The notes beneath the pieces were generated by a model. The model had not been told where the DNA came from, searched no databases, and saw nothing but the letters and a program-made list of their open reading frames with translations. The position numbers and the translations under genes are program-made. Shown in pieces: positions 8,410-16,694 of a DNA stretch of 64,000 nucleotides (positions within the stretch are counted from its first letter, which is position 1; every line of letters starts with the position of its first letter). Origin of the DNA: DATDIC01 sp963777625 (GTDB taxonomy: Bacteria > Pseudomonadota > Alphaproteobacteria > Acetobacterales > Acetobacteraceae); contig CAVZRO010000035.1 in assembly GCA_963777625.1 (NCBI GenBank), forward strand, positions 248,001 to 312,000, written 5' to 3'.

Positions 8410-9553
8410 GTGTCCTCGCCGACGCCGCGCGTCGTCCGACGATCAGCCCGCCCGCTCGCCCCAACGCAAGCGCCGGAGCTGACCGTCGTCGTCCCCTGCT
8501 ACAACGAGCGCGCCAACGTGGCGCCCGCTGGTTGCCAAGCTCGGCGCGGCGCTGCGGGACATCGCCTGGGAAGTCATCTTCGTCGACGACGACAGTCCCG
8601 ATCGCACCGCCGCCGAAGTCCGGGAAATCGCGTCCCACGACCCGCGCGTGCGCTGCATTCGCCGGATTGGCCGGCGCGGACTGGCCTCCGCGGTGATCGA
8701 GGGCGCACTCGCCTCCTCCGCCCGCTACGTCGCAGTGATGGATGGCGACCTGCAACACGACGAAACCCGCCTGCCGCAGATGCTGGCCGCGGCGCGGGCC
8801 GGCGCCGACCTGGTGGTCGCCAGCCGCCACGTTGCCGGCGGCGACAACGCCGGCCTGGGCTCGCGCTGGCGCCACCTGCTCTCCGACAGCGGCATCCGTC
8901 TGACCCGCCGGCTGCTGCCGGTGCGCCTCACAGACCCGATGAGCGGCTTCTTCCTGCTGCCGCGCGAGCTGTTCGAACGGCTCGCCCCTCGGCTCACCGG
9001 CCAGGGCTTCAAGATCCTCCTGGACCTCGTCCTGAGCGCGCCCCCCGGCTTGCAGGTCACCGAAGTCCCCAGCCGTTTCCGCGAGCGCGTCACCGGCGAG
9101 AGCAAGCTCGACGTCCTGGTGCTGGCGCAGTTCGGCGGATTGCTGCTCGACAAGCTGCTGCACGGGCTGGTGCCGCTGCGTTTCATCGCCTTCGCCGCGG
9201 TGGGCGCGCTGGGCGTGCTGGTCCATCTGGCGGTGCTGGCGCCGGCAATAAAGTTTGGATCGGTGCCGTTCGCTGCCGCCCAGGCCATCGCCACGGTGGT
9301 AGCGATGGGCTTCAATTTCGAATTGAACAACCAGATCACCTATCGCGACCAGCGCCTGCGCGGCCCCGCTCTGTGGCGCGGCCTGCTGCTGTTCATGGTG
9401 GTCTGCGGCCTGGGCGCCGCGGCGAATATCGGTGTCGCCCGCGCGCTCTATGACGAACATACCGCCTGGACGCTGGCCGGCGCGACCGGCGCGATGATCG
9501 GTGTCGTCTGGAACTACGCCGTCTCGGCGACATTGGTGTGGCGCGCCCGCTGA
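8410..9553 (+). CDS. Polyprenol-phosphate glycosyltransferase (GT2) with GtrA-like membrane domain, frameshifted
   Basis: The N-terminal GT2 domain resembles dolichol-phosphate mannosyltransferases: LTVVVPCYNERANV, then after a frameshift near 8523 (extra C in a CCC run) WEVIFVDDDSPDRT, VAVMDGDLQHDE and DPMSGFFLLPRELFE. A GtrA-like domain of about four membrane helices follows (from LRFIAFAAVGALGVLVHLAV to the end). The enzyme probably loads a sugar onto a lipid carrier at the inner membrane for the next gene, whose start overlaps this stop. The start is probably GTG at 8410, with ATG at 8406 in another frame. I read the frameshift as a likely assembly indel. Confidence 0.8.
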
Positions 9554-11027
9554 CGGTCGGCCCGCTGACGATCGGGTTAGGGGCGCTCGCCGCGCTCACG
9601 CTGGTCCGGTTGGTTGTTGCGGCGATCGTCCCGCTTGCCCCCGACGAAGCCTATTATTGGGTCTGGTCGCGCCACCTGCAGCCCGGCTATCTGGATGCCC
9701 CGCCCATGGTGGCGATCTGGGTGCGGCTCGGCACGCTCATTGCCGGCCAAACTCCGCTCGGCGTCCGCCTGCTCGCGCCCGTCTCGGCCGCCCTCGGCTC
9801 CATGCTGCTGTGGCACGCCGGGCGAGGCATTGCTCCCCAACCGCCACGCCGGGCTGCTCGCCGCCGCGCTGCTGAACGCCACATTGCTGTTCGGCGTCGG
9901 CGCGGTGATCATGACCCCCGATACCCCGCTGCTGTTCTTCTGGACCTGCTGCCTGTGGGCGCTGGCCTGCTTCGTCCGCGAAGCCAACGGCGCCTGGCTG
10001 GTCGCGGCGGGCGTGTTCGCCGGGTCTCGCGCTGGCCAGCAAATACACCGCCGCCCTGCTGGTCGGCGGCATCTTCCTGTGGCTGCTGGTCACGCCCCCG
10101 CTCCGCCGTTGGCTGCTGCATCCGGCCCCCTGGTGGGGCGCGTTGTTCGGGGCGCAAGCATTCGCGCCGGTGATCGCCTGGAACCAGGCGCACGGTTGGG
10201 CCAGTTTCGCCAAGCAGGGCGGCCGCGTGGGCGACTGGCAGCCCGCCCGCGCCGCGCAGTTCCTGAGCGAGCTTCTGGGCAGCCAGCTCGGCCTCGCCAC
10301 CCCGCTGGTCTTCGTGCTCTGCGCCGCCGGGATCGTGCTCGCCGCGCGCCTTGCCTGGCGCCCGCGCGACCCCGCCTGGACGCTGCTCGCCGCCCTCACC
10401 CTCCCGCCGATCGCCCTATTCGCGCAGCACGCCCTCGGCGATCGCGTCCAGGGCAACTGGCCGGCAATCATCTATCCGGCCGCCGCAATCGCCGCCGCCG
10501 GGCTGCAACAACCGATCTGGCGGCGGCTTCGAGCGCCCGCCGTCGCACTCGGGCTGGCAATCACGCTGTTGGTCTATGTGCAGGCCGTCGCCGCACCGTT
10601 CGCATTGCCCGCGCGGATCGACCCCACCGCGTTGCGCCTCGCCGGCTGGAGCGGACTGGCCGCGCAGGTCGAGGCCGCCCGCACGCGCGTCAGCGCACGT
10701 TTCGTCGCCGCCGATGAGTACGGGCTATCATCCGAGCTCGCCTGGCTGATCCCGGATACGCCGGTCATCGGCGTCGGTGCCCGCTGGACCCTGTTCAACC
10801 TGCCCCGCCCGCAAACCGCCGGACAGGTCGGGATCCTGGTGCGCAGCGAGCGGCACGGCGACGACATCGACCGCGCGCCCTGGGCGGACATCCAGCCGAT
10901 CGGCGAAGCGGTGCGCCAACGCGATGGCCTGGTGATCGAGCGCTACCGCCTGTTCCGCGTCGTGGCGCGACCGCCGAACACCGGAGAAGCCGTGCTGCCC
11001 GGAAGACACGGCAACGATCTTTCATAA
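9538..11027 (+). CDS. GT39/ArnT-like membrane glycosyltransferase, two frameshifts
   Basis: This is a multi-helix membrane enzyme that transfers a sugar from a lipid-phosphate carrier. The first luminal loop has the family's acidic motif in PLAPDEAYYWVWSRHL, followed by GYLDAPPMVAIWVRL. The protein reads through three frames: 9538 to about 9825, then to about 10022, then to 11027. The middle part includes LLNATLLFGVGAVIMTPDTP and the last GNWPAIIYPAAAIAAAG. Its GTG start lies inside the end of the GT2 gene, so the two are co-translated and likely work as donor-maker and transferase. The acceptor is unknown; lipid A or a cell-surface glycan are options. Confidence 0.8.
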
Positions 11028-11093
11028 GCGCGAGGGGTGGTCGCGCCCTCGGGACGCGGTTAATGCTCGGCACACATGAAGGAGACCAGGACG

Positions 11094-11579
11094 ATGCACG
11101 AGAACCTCCCCGCACAGCAATTCAATCGCCGCACGATGGTCGGCCTGCTGGCGGCCGGCAGCCTGATCCCGGTCGCCCTGGCGCGGCGCGCTGACGCGCA
11201 GCAGTCTGCGGGCTCCGCTTCCGGCACCGTGACGATGGAACAGACCCAGGTCAGCCTGCTGGCAAACGCCGGCTGGGGCCACGGCACGCTCGACTTCCAG
11301 GGTCACGCCTACAAATTCCGCCTGCATAATCTCGGCGTTGGCGGGATCGGCTACAGCAAGATGTCGGCGCGCGGAAACGTGTTCGGCCTGTCCAAGCTGG
11401 AGGATTTCAGCGGCCTGTACGGGCTGCTCGCGGCAGGCGCGGTCGCCGCCGACGATCAGCTTCGCGGCGGCGTCTGGCTGCAGAATCCGAGCGGCGTGCG
11501 CATGCACCTGGTCCCGAGCCGTCAGGGTCTGGCGCTCAATTTCGGCGCCGACGGGCTGGTGATCCAGTTCCAGAAATAA
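11094..11579 (+). CDS. Secreted protein of unknown function with Tat-like signal peptide
   Basis: The N-terminus has a twin-arginine patch (FNRRTMVGLLAAGSLIPVAL) and a likely cleavage after ADA. The mature part of about 130 residues carries GHGTLDFQGHAYKFRLHNLG and a Gly-rich segment VGGIGYSKMSARG, features I have seen in small periplasmic proteins of alphaproteobacteria without an assigned role. ATG at 11094 is chosen because GGAGA lies 10-15 bases upstream; the in-frame ATG at 11076 would place that site inside the gene. It stands alone between the glycosyltransferase pair and a repeat region. Confidence 0.75.
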   Translation: MHENLPAQQFNRRTMVGLLAAGSLIPVALARRADAQQSAGSASGTVTMEQTQVSLLANAGWGHGTLDFQGHAYKFRLHNLGVGGIGYSKMSARGNVFGLSKLEDFSGLYGLLAAGAVAADDQLRGGVWLQNPSGVRMHLVPSRQGLALNFGADGLVIQFQK

Positions 11580-11625
11580 GCCCAGGCCTGCGTCATCGCT
11601 CGTCGCAATTAAAGACCGTTACCAA

Positions 11626-11699
11626 CGTCATGGCCGGGCTTGCCCCACGTCATGGCCGGGCTTGTCCAGGCTTGTCCCGGCCATCCACGACTTCTTGCC
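11626..11699 (+). repeat. Intergenic palindromic repeat, 'GTCATGGCCGGGCTTG' family
   Basis: Two tandem half-units CGTCATGGCCGGGCTTG (11626 and 11648) are followed by the inverted half TGTCCCGGCCAT. Related copies are at 23953-24027 and 49632-49662, all between genes. Confidence 0.75.
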
Positions 11700-11733
11700 A
11701 CCAGGAAGACCGTGCAAATAAAGCCGCTCGCTA

Positions 11734-12138
11734 TCACGCCAGATCGATCGCGTGCCGCTTGATATCCTCAAGGGAGCAGAAATTCAGCGCCCCGTGTTCG
11801 GTCGCCCGCAACACCACGCGGGGGGCCGCGCCGGCATCCAGCGCCTCCTGCCAGCGTGGCGCGCAAAGGCACCAGCGGTCGCCTGGCTTGAGGCCAGGGA
11901 AACCGAACTCCGGGCGCGGCGTGGACAGATCGTTGCCGCTCTCCTTGCTGAAGGCCAGGAACTCCACGGTCATGACCGCGCACACGGTGTGACTGCCGAC
12001 ATCCTCCGGCCCGGTCTCGCAACATCCGTTACGAAAGAAACCGGTGACCGGGTTGATCGAACAGGATTCCAGCAATCCGCCGAGCACATTGCGGGACGGG
12101 CGGCGTCCGGGGCGCCGGCCGGCTTCATCGAACGGCAT
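11734..12138 (-). CDS. DUF2237 family protein
   Basis: A short, strongly conserved bacterial family of unknown function. The characteristic Cys-rich signature is present: NVLGGLLESCSINPVTGFFR, NGCCETGPEDVGSHTVCAVM, FSKESGNDLSTPRPEFGFPG and PGDRWCLCAPRWQEA. Length (134 aa) is usual, and the family core begins about 17 residues in. It faces the aldo/keto reductase gene, which starts 96 bases away on the opposite strand. Nothing in the sequence suggests a specific substrate; the conserved cysteines could bind metal. Confidence 0.9.
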   Translation of the reverse strand: MPFDEAGRRPGRRPSRNVLGGLLESCSINPVTGFFRNGCCETGPEDVGSHTVCAVMTVEFLAFSKESGNDLSTPRPEFGFPGLKPGDRWCLCAPRWQEALDAGAAPRVVLRATEHGALNFCSLEDIKRHAIDLA

Positions 12139-12233
12139 GATCGTCTCCCAGCGGTTCGAGCCGAGCAGCGTTCTAGCGCGGATCGCACGCCCGGCGCCAT
12201 ACTGGCCTAATCAGTCAACAAGGATTGGCGGCA

Positions 12234-13253
12234 ATGGAATATCGACGCGTGGGCCGTTCGGGGCTGAAAGTCTCAGAGATCTGCCTGGGGACGATGACCT
12301 TCGGCAACGGCACCGACCCGGCGGAGGCGGAACGTATCCTCTCGCTCAGCCTGGATGCCGGCGTGAACTTCATCGACACGGCGAACAGCTACAGCGATGG
12401 CGCGTCGGAAACCATGCTGGGCGAACTGCTCGGCGCACGGCGGCACGACCTTGTCCTCGCCACCAAGGTGTTCAACCCGACGGGCACCGGACCGAACGAT
12501 AGCGGCATGTCGCGCCGCCACATCATGCAGGCGATCGAGGCCAGCCTGCGTCGGCTGCGCACCGACTACATCGACCTCTATTACATCCACCACGTCGATG
12601 TGCAGACGCCACTGGACGAGATGCTGCGCGCGTTCGACGACCTGATAACGGCCGGCAAGATCCGCTACGCCGCATGCAGCAACTACGAGGCCTGGCGGCT
12701 GATGGAGTCGCTCTGGATCAGCGACACGCAGCACCTGTCACGTTTCGTCTGCTACCAGCCGCAATACAGCCTGGTGGTACGCGACATCGAAGAAGAAATC
12801 GTACCGGTCTGCGAACTGAAAGGGCTGGGCGTCGTGGTCTGGTCGCCGCTCGGCGGCGGATTCCTCACCGGCAAATACCAGCCCGGCGAGACCAGCCGCG
12901 CCGGCGCCCGCTCCGCCGAAGGCTGGGGCTTCCCTATCCGCTTCTTCGCCGCCAACCGCGACGACATCCTGGCGACCTTGCTGCAAGTGGCCGAGCAGGT
13001 CGGGCGGTCGCCTGCCCAGGTGGCGATGCGATGGGTACTGGACCAGCCCTTCATCACCAGCGCGATCGTCGGGGCGCGCACCGCCACGCAGTTGCGCGAT
13101 ACACTGCGCGCCGGCGGCTGGCGGCTCCCGGCCGATGCCCTGGCGCGGCTCGATGCGGTCTCGGCCCCGCCGCGCCGCTATCCCCGCTCCATGGAAGACA
13201 CAATCCACGACCGCCGCGATTCAGCCGTGCGGATGCCAAGCCTGGGCGATTGA
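12234..13253 (+). CDS. Aldo/keto reductase
   Basis: NADPH-dependent TIM-barrel oxidoreductase of about 340 residues. Family marks: GRSGLKVSEICLGTMTFG at the start, FIDTANSYSDGASETMLGEL (catalytic Asp and Tyr), LVLATKVF (Lys), YIDLYYIHHVD (His), and NYEAW. The end carries the nucleotide-binding IVGARTATQLRDT. ATG at 12234 is preferred over TTG at 12225 because an AAGGA site lies about 12 bases upstream. Substrate is not predictable. It converges on the anti-sigma factor gene with one base between stops. Confidence 0.92.
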   Translation: MEYRRVGRSGLKVSEICLGTMTFGNGTDPAEAERILSLSLDAGVNFIDTANSYSDGASETMLGELLGARRHDLVLATKVFNPTGTGPNDSGMSRRHIMQAIEASLRRLRTDYIDLYYIHHVDVQTPLDEMLRAFDDLITAGKIRYAACSNYEAWRLMESLWISDTQHLSRFVCYQPQYSLVVRDIEEEIVPVCELKGLGVVVWSPLGGGFLTGKYQPGETSRAGARSAEGWGFPIRFFAANRDDILATLLQVAEQVGRSPAQVAMRWVLDQPFITSAIVGARTATQLRDTLRAGGWRLPADALARLDAVSAPPRRYPRSMEDTIHDRRDSAVRMPSLGD

Positions 13254-13254
13254 C

Positions 13255-13977
13255 CTAATCGGCCAAAGTGCCGGCAAACAGCACCGGCCCTGTCGGTTGC
13301 CCGGTCGGCGACCCACCCTTCGGCTCCAGGCTCACCATCAACTGCGTGCGTTGCGTCAGCCGCACCGGCAGGTGCGGTACGACAAATCGCTGCGCGACGC
13401 CCGGTATTACCCCGAGCGAGACCGGTCGCGTCGCGCCAGCCGGCAAGGCCCATAGCTCCAGATCCTTGCCGGCGACGACAGCAATCGGCGCCACCGCGTC
13501 CAGGCGCAGCGTTCCGTCTTGCGTCTCCTCGGCCAGAAAACCGGCAGCCGCCCGACCCGCCGGCAGCAACACCGCGACATGCTGCGGCGCAGCCGCCGGG
13601 CGCAGCAGGGCGAAAGCCAGCAACGCCGCGGCCGCCGCCAGGCTCGCACCCGTCGTCCAGCGCCACAGCACCACATCGTTCCAGAACGCCCAGCGGCTGC
13701 TCGTCGGCGTCTGGCTTGCCTGCTCCAGACCGGTGCTATCGGCGATCCGGTCCCATACCGTTGCCGGTGGAATGACTGGCTTCGCCATGCCCGCCAGCGG
13801 TGCCAACCGCGCCTGCCATGCAGCTATCGCCGCGGCCAGTGCGACGTCCTGTCGCGCCTGTGCGGCCACCGCCTGGGCCTCGGCCGGGTCCAACGTACCG
13901 AGCACGTACTCGCCGGCCAGCAGATCGCGCTCATCATCCGGTCCTGTGCCCGCCCCGCCCATGCCTGACGCGCTCAT
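13255..13977 (-). CDS. Anti-sigma factor, RskA-like
   Basis: A single-pass membrane protein that would hold the ECF sigma factor encoded just upstream. The cytoplasmic N-terminus has LLAGEYVLGTLDPAEAQAVA, the usual helix set of this group. A membrane segment follows (TTGASLAAAAALLAFALL), then a periplasmic RskA-type domain with DLELWALPAGATRPVSLGVI. No zinc-binding HxxxCxxC is visible. ATG at 13977 overlaps the sigma factor stop (ATGA), showing translational coupling. Longer starts upstream lie inside the sigma gene. The pair is divergent from a fasciclin gene, a likely target. Confidence 0.88.
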   Translation of the reverse strand: MSASGMGGAGTGPDDERDLLAGEYVLGTLDPAEAQAVAAQARQDVALAAAIAAWQARLAPLAGMAKPVIPPATVWDRIADSTGLEQASQTPTSSRWAFWNDVVLWRWTTGASLAAAAALLAFALLRPAAAPQHVAVLLPAGRAAAGFLAEETQDGTLRLDAVAPIAVVAGKDLELWALPAGATRPVSLGVIPGVAQRFVVPHLPVRLTQRTQLMVSLEPKGGSPTGQPTGPVLFAGTLAD

Positions 13978-14573
13978 TGCTCGAGACACCGCTTCAGGCC
14001 GAGCAATGCCCGACGGATCCAGGATTTCACGGTTCCCAAAGGCGAGGCCAGACGCACCGCCAGTTCCGCATGTGACAGCCCCTCCACGAAAGCGAGATGA
14101 ATGATGCGCTGCTGCGCCGTGTCCAGTGTAGCCAGGCAACGTGATAGCGCCGCGTTCTCGCTGCTGGCGCGCAATTGCTCAAACGGGTCGGGCGCGTCGT
14201 CCGCAACGTCGGCCGGCGGCTCGTAGCCCGGCTGTTCGCGCCGGCGACGGCGCAGGATGTCGATGGCGCGGTAGCGCAGCAAGCCGATCAGCCACGCTTC
14301 GGCCGAGCCGCGCGCCGGATCGAAATGCCCCGCCTGCTGCCAGACCTGCACGAAAGCATCGTGCAGCGCATCGGCCGCCAGGGTGGACTGACGCGTCATG
14401 CGCAAGGCCAGTCCATAAAGGCGTGGCGCCTGCTGTTCGTACAGCGCGCGAAAGGCCACCGCATCGCCCTCCGCGCAGCGGCGAAGCAGCACAGCGGTAT
14501 CCGGTTCCTGTTTCGACGGCAGGCGTTTGTCGTCCACGTGGCGTCGCCATTCCGTGCCATTGCCGCGCCGCAT
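13974..14573 (-). CDS. ECF RNA polymerase sigma factor (SigK/RpoE type)
   Basis: Region 2 is seen as AFRALYEQQAPRLYGLALRM and DALHDAFVQVWQQAGHFD, with the promoter-melting RYRAIDILRRRRRE. Region 4 follows with CLATLDTAQQRIIHLAFVEG and the helix-turn-helix HAELAVRLASPLGTVKSWIR. ATG at 14573 gives 199 residues, normal for the class; an in-frame ATG at 14693 would add about 40 atypical residues. The gene overlaps the anti-sigma gene by four bases and is divergently transcribed from the fasciclin gene 234 bases away, so the shared upstream region probably holds its own promoter. Confidence 0.9.
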   Translation of the reverse strand: MRRGNGTEWRRHVDDKRLPSKQEPDTAVLLRRCAEGDAVAFRALYEQQAPRLYGLALRMTRQSTLAADALHDAFVQVWQQAGHFDPARGSAEAWLIGLLRYRAIDILRRRRREQPGYEPPADVADDAPDPFEQLRASSENAALSRCLATLDTAQQRIIHLAFVEGLSHAELAVRLASPLGTVKSWIRRALLGLKRCLEQ

Positions 14574-14806
14574 GGGCGCCCGGGCGAACCATAACGAAAA
14601 CAATGTGAAAGAAACAGGCTGCATGGACTGTCGTCCATCGGTCGTTCGGTCCGATGTGCTGCGCTCCCTTAGGCTACACGCGACGCCCGACAATGGATGC
14701 GTGAAACCCCGCTACGAAGTTTTTCGTCTTGCCCGCATCCAGTCGGCACGCTGCGCCGTAGACCGAATGCGCCCGCGGAGTGGCGTAATTGGTAAAGGAA
14801 CCCCCG

Positions 14807-15397
14807 ATGCAACTCAATCGCACTGTGATGTTGCTGCTCGCCGGCTTTGCGCTGCCCGCGCCGCCGGCAATGGCGCAGATGTCAGGCGCCTCGATGGCCT
14901 CGGCACCCACCGTCATGGTCGGCGGCGCACCGATGTATCCATCGAAAAATATCGTCGAGAACGCCGTCAACTCGAAGGATCACACCACGCTGGTCGCCGC
15001 GGTGAAAGCCGCCGGCCTGGTCACGACGCTGGAAGGCAACGGTCCGTTCACCGTCTTCGCCCCAACCAACGAGGCTTTCGACAAATTGCCGCCAGGCACC
15101 GTGGAAACGCTGTTGAAGCCCGAAAACAAAGCAATGCTGACCAGGATCTTGACCTATCACGTGGTCCCCGGGCGCTACACCACCGCCGATCTCATGAAGT
15201 TGGTCAAGGCGCACGGCGGCAAGGCAATGTTGAAAACCGTCGAAGGCGATCCGCTCACCATCAGCGAGAACGGGATGCATCTTTACGTTCAGGGTGAAAA
15301 CAGCGGCGTCGGCGAAATCACCGTTGCGAACGTCATGCAGTCCAACGGCGTCATCCAGGTCGTCAACTCGGTGCTGCTGCCGAACGCCGGCGAATAA
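14807..15397 (+). CDS. Fasciclin (FAS1) domain secreted protein
   Basis: A signal peptide (MQLNRTVMLLLAGFALPAPP, cleavage after AMA) is followed by one FAS1 adhesion domain. Motifs include LVAAVKAAGLVTTLEGNGPF, TVFAPTNEAFDKLPPGTVE, LTRILTYHVVPGRYT and the C-terminal NGVIQVVNSVLLP. It acts outside the inner membrane, probably in cell-surface adhesion. ATG at 14807 follows AAAGGAA at the right distance. FAS1 proteins next to SigK/RskA-type regulators are known from mycobacteria (MPT70/MPT83), so this gene is a plausible target of the neighbouring sigma factor. Confidence 0.92.
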   Translation: MQLNRTVMLLLAGFALPAPPAMAQMSGASMASAPTVMVGGAPMYPSKNIVENAVNSKDHTTLVAAVKAAGLVTTLEGNGPFTVFAPTNEAFDKLPPGTVETLLKPENKAMLTRILTYHVVPGRYTTADLMKLVKAHGGKAMLKTVEGDPLTISENGMHLYVQGENSGVGEITVANVMQSNGVIQVVNSVLLPNAGE

Positions 15398-15436
15398 GCA
15401 CATCCGTGCCGCTCGCAACTCGGGCGGCACGGCTCA

Positions 15437-16309
15437 TCAGGCGCGCTTGCGGCCCGGCCGATGGCCAGCCGCGGCGGCCTTCTTCGGCTGCTTCGCACGC
15501 GCGCGCGGTTCCGCCGCACGGGCTTTCCCCGCACCCCGGCCCAGGCTCTGCTTCAGCGCCGCCATCAGGTCGATCACGTTGTCGCGCCGAGGCGGCGGCG
15601 GCTCGCTGACCACGCCCTCACCGCGCAGCCTCGCCTCGATCACGTCGCGCAGCCGCGCCTCGTACCGGTCTTCCATATCGGCAGGTTCGAACCGCGCCGC
15701 CTGCCGCTCGATCAACTGGGTCGCCAGCTTCACCATCTCCGGATCGGGCTTCTCGCCTTCCAGCGGATCGAACAGCGCCTTGGGGTCGTAGATGTCGCGC
15801 TTCTCATGCAGCGTATGCAGCACCAGGCCAACTCCCAGCGGCAGGATCGCCACCGCCCGCTCCCGACGCGCGATCACCACGCGCGAAAGGGCGGCCCTCC
15901 CCGACTTCTCGATCGCCTCGCGCAGCACGGTATATACATCGAGCCCGGCCTCGCCGTCCGGAGCGACATAATAGCTGGCGTCGAAATAGATTGGCGGGAT
16001 CGCCGCCATATCGACGAACTTGTCGATCGTCAGCGTGCTGGATGACTCGATGCGCGCCTTCTCGAAATCCTCCGCATCCAGAACGACGTAGCGGTCCTTC
16101 TCGAACTCGTAGCCGCGCGCCAGGTCACTGCGCGAGACTTCGTCATCCGTGTCGGCATCCAGCGTCACCGTGCGGACGCGGTGGCCGGTCTTCGGATTGA
16201 TGTAATGGAAATGCAGATCGCCGCTCGCGCGATGCACCGTGTGCAGCGCGATGGGACATGACACCAAAGCCAGACGGAGATGTCCCCGCCAGATCGGCCG
16301 CACGGCCAT
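15437..16309 (-). CDS. ku: Ku protein, non-homologous end joining
   Basis: Bacterial Ku binds DNA double-strand ends and recruits LigD. The protein starts MAVRPIWRGHLRLALVSCPI, a typical opening, with FHYINPKTGHRVR, YEFEKDRYVVLDAEDFEKAR and IYFDASYYVAPDGEAG in the beta-barrel. The C-terminus is Lys/Arg/Ala-rich (AKQPKKAAAAGHRPGRKRA), as in Ku proteins that bind internal DNA. ATG at 16309 is chosen by homology; an in-frame start at 16423 adds a non-homologous stretch. No ligD is nearby in the window. It is convergent with the fasciclin gene. Confidence 0.94.
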   Translation of the reverse strand: MAVRPIWRGHLRLALVSCPIALHTVHRASGDLHFHYINPKTGHRVRTVTLDADTDDEVSRSDLARGYEFEKDRYVVLDAEDFEKARIESSSTLTIDKFVDMAAIPPIYFDASYYVAPDGEAGLDVYTVLREAIEKSGRAALSRVVIARRERAVAILPLGVGLVLHTLHEKRDIYDPKALFDPLEGEKPDPEMVKLATQLIERQAARFEPADMEDRYEARLRDVIEARLRGEGVVSEPPPPRRDNVIDLMAALKQSLGRGAGKARAAEPRARAKQPKKAAAAGHRPGRKRA

Positions 16310-16477
16310 CGCAATGCCTCCTGCGCGAATGCGTTGGAATTGCTGTCGGTTAAGATGGTCGCACACGCGGTTGAGCCAATCCAGCATCACGCGCGTTTGA
16401 GTGAGCCGCCGCGACGCGAACATGCTTTATCGACGCCGGGACTGTGTCGGGTGCAATGGCCGCGATCTTCGGGCCCC

Positions 16478-16499
16478 GTCATTCCCGCGAAAGCGGGAA
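16478..16499 (+). repeat. Short palindromic repeat, 'GTCATTCCCGCGAAAGCGGGAA' family
   Basis: A perfect 7-bp stem TTCCCGC/GCGGGAA with a GAAA loop. Further copies are at 40355-40376 and (inverted, one stem change) 45431-45452. Confidence 0.8.
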
Positions 16500-16514
16500 G
16501 GTGGACTCACGTTC

Positions 16515-16668
16515 GAAGTGCAACACCCTCTGACGGGGCTTTCTGCCGTGGATAAGTGGCTCCGTGGAACGGGGACGCTGCAAGCCGCTTCGCACGGCCA
16601 CTTATCCACAGCACCGCTTCCACCCCAGGAAAAGGGCCATCTTCCGCGGTTCCAGGGGTTTTGCACTT
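16515..16668. repeat. MITE-like inverted-repeat element with paired DnaA-box-like sites
   Basis: Outer inverted repeats (16515-16528 and 16655-16668, 12 of 14 matching, core AAGTGCAA) enclose a perfect 13-bp inner inverted repeat, GTGGATAAGTGGC at 16548-16560 and its complement at 16597-16609. The right inner arm contains TTATCCACA (16602-16610), the consensus DnaA box; the left arm gives TTATCCACG on the minus strand. No transposase is inside. It lies between ku and a DNA methyltransferase gene. Confidence 0.5.
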
Positions 16669-16694
16669 GGTGTGTGAACTCAAGGAATCCACCC

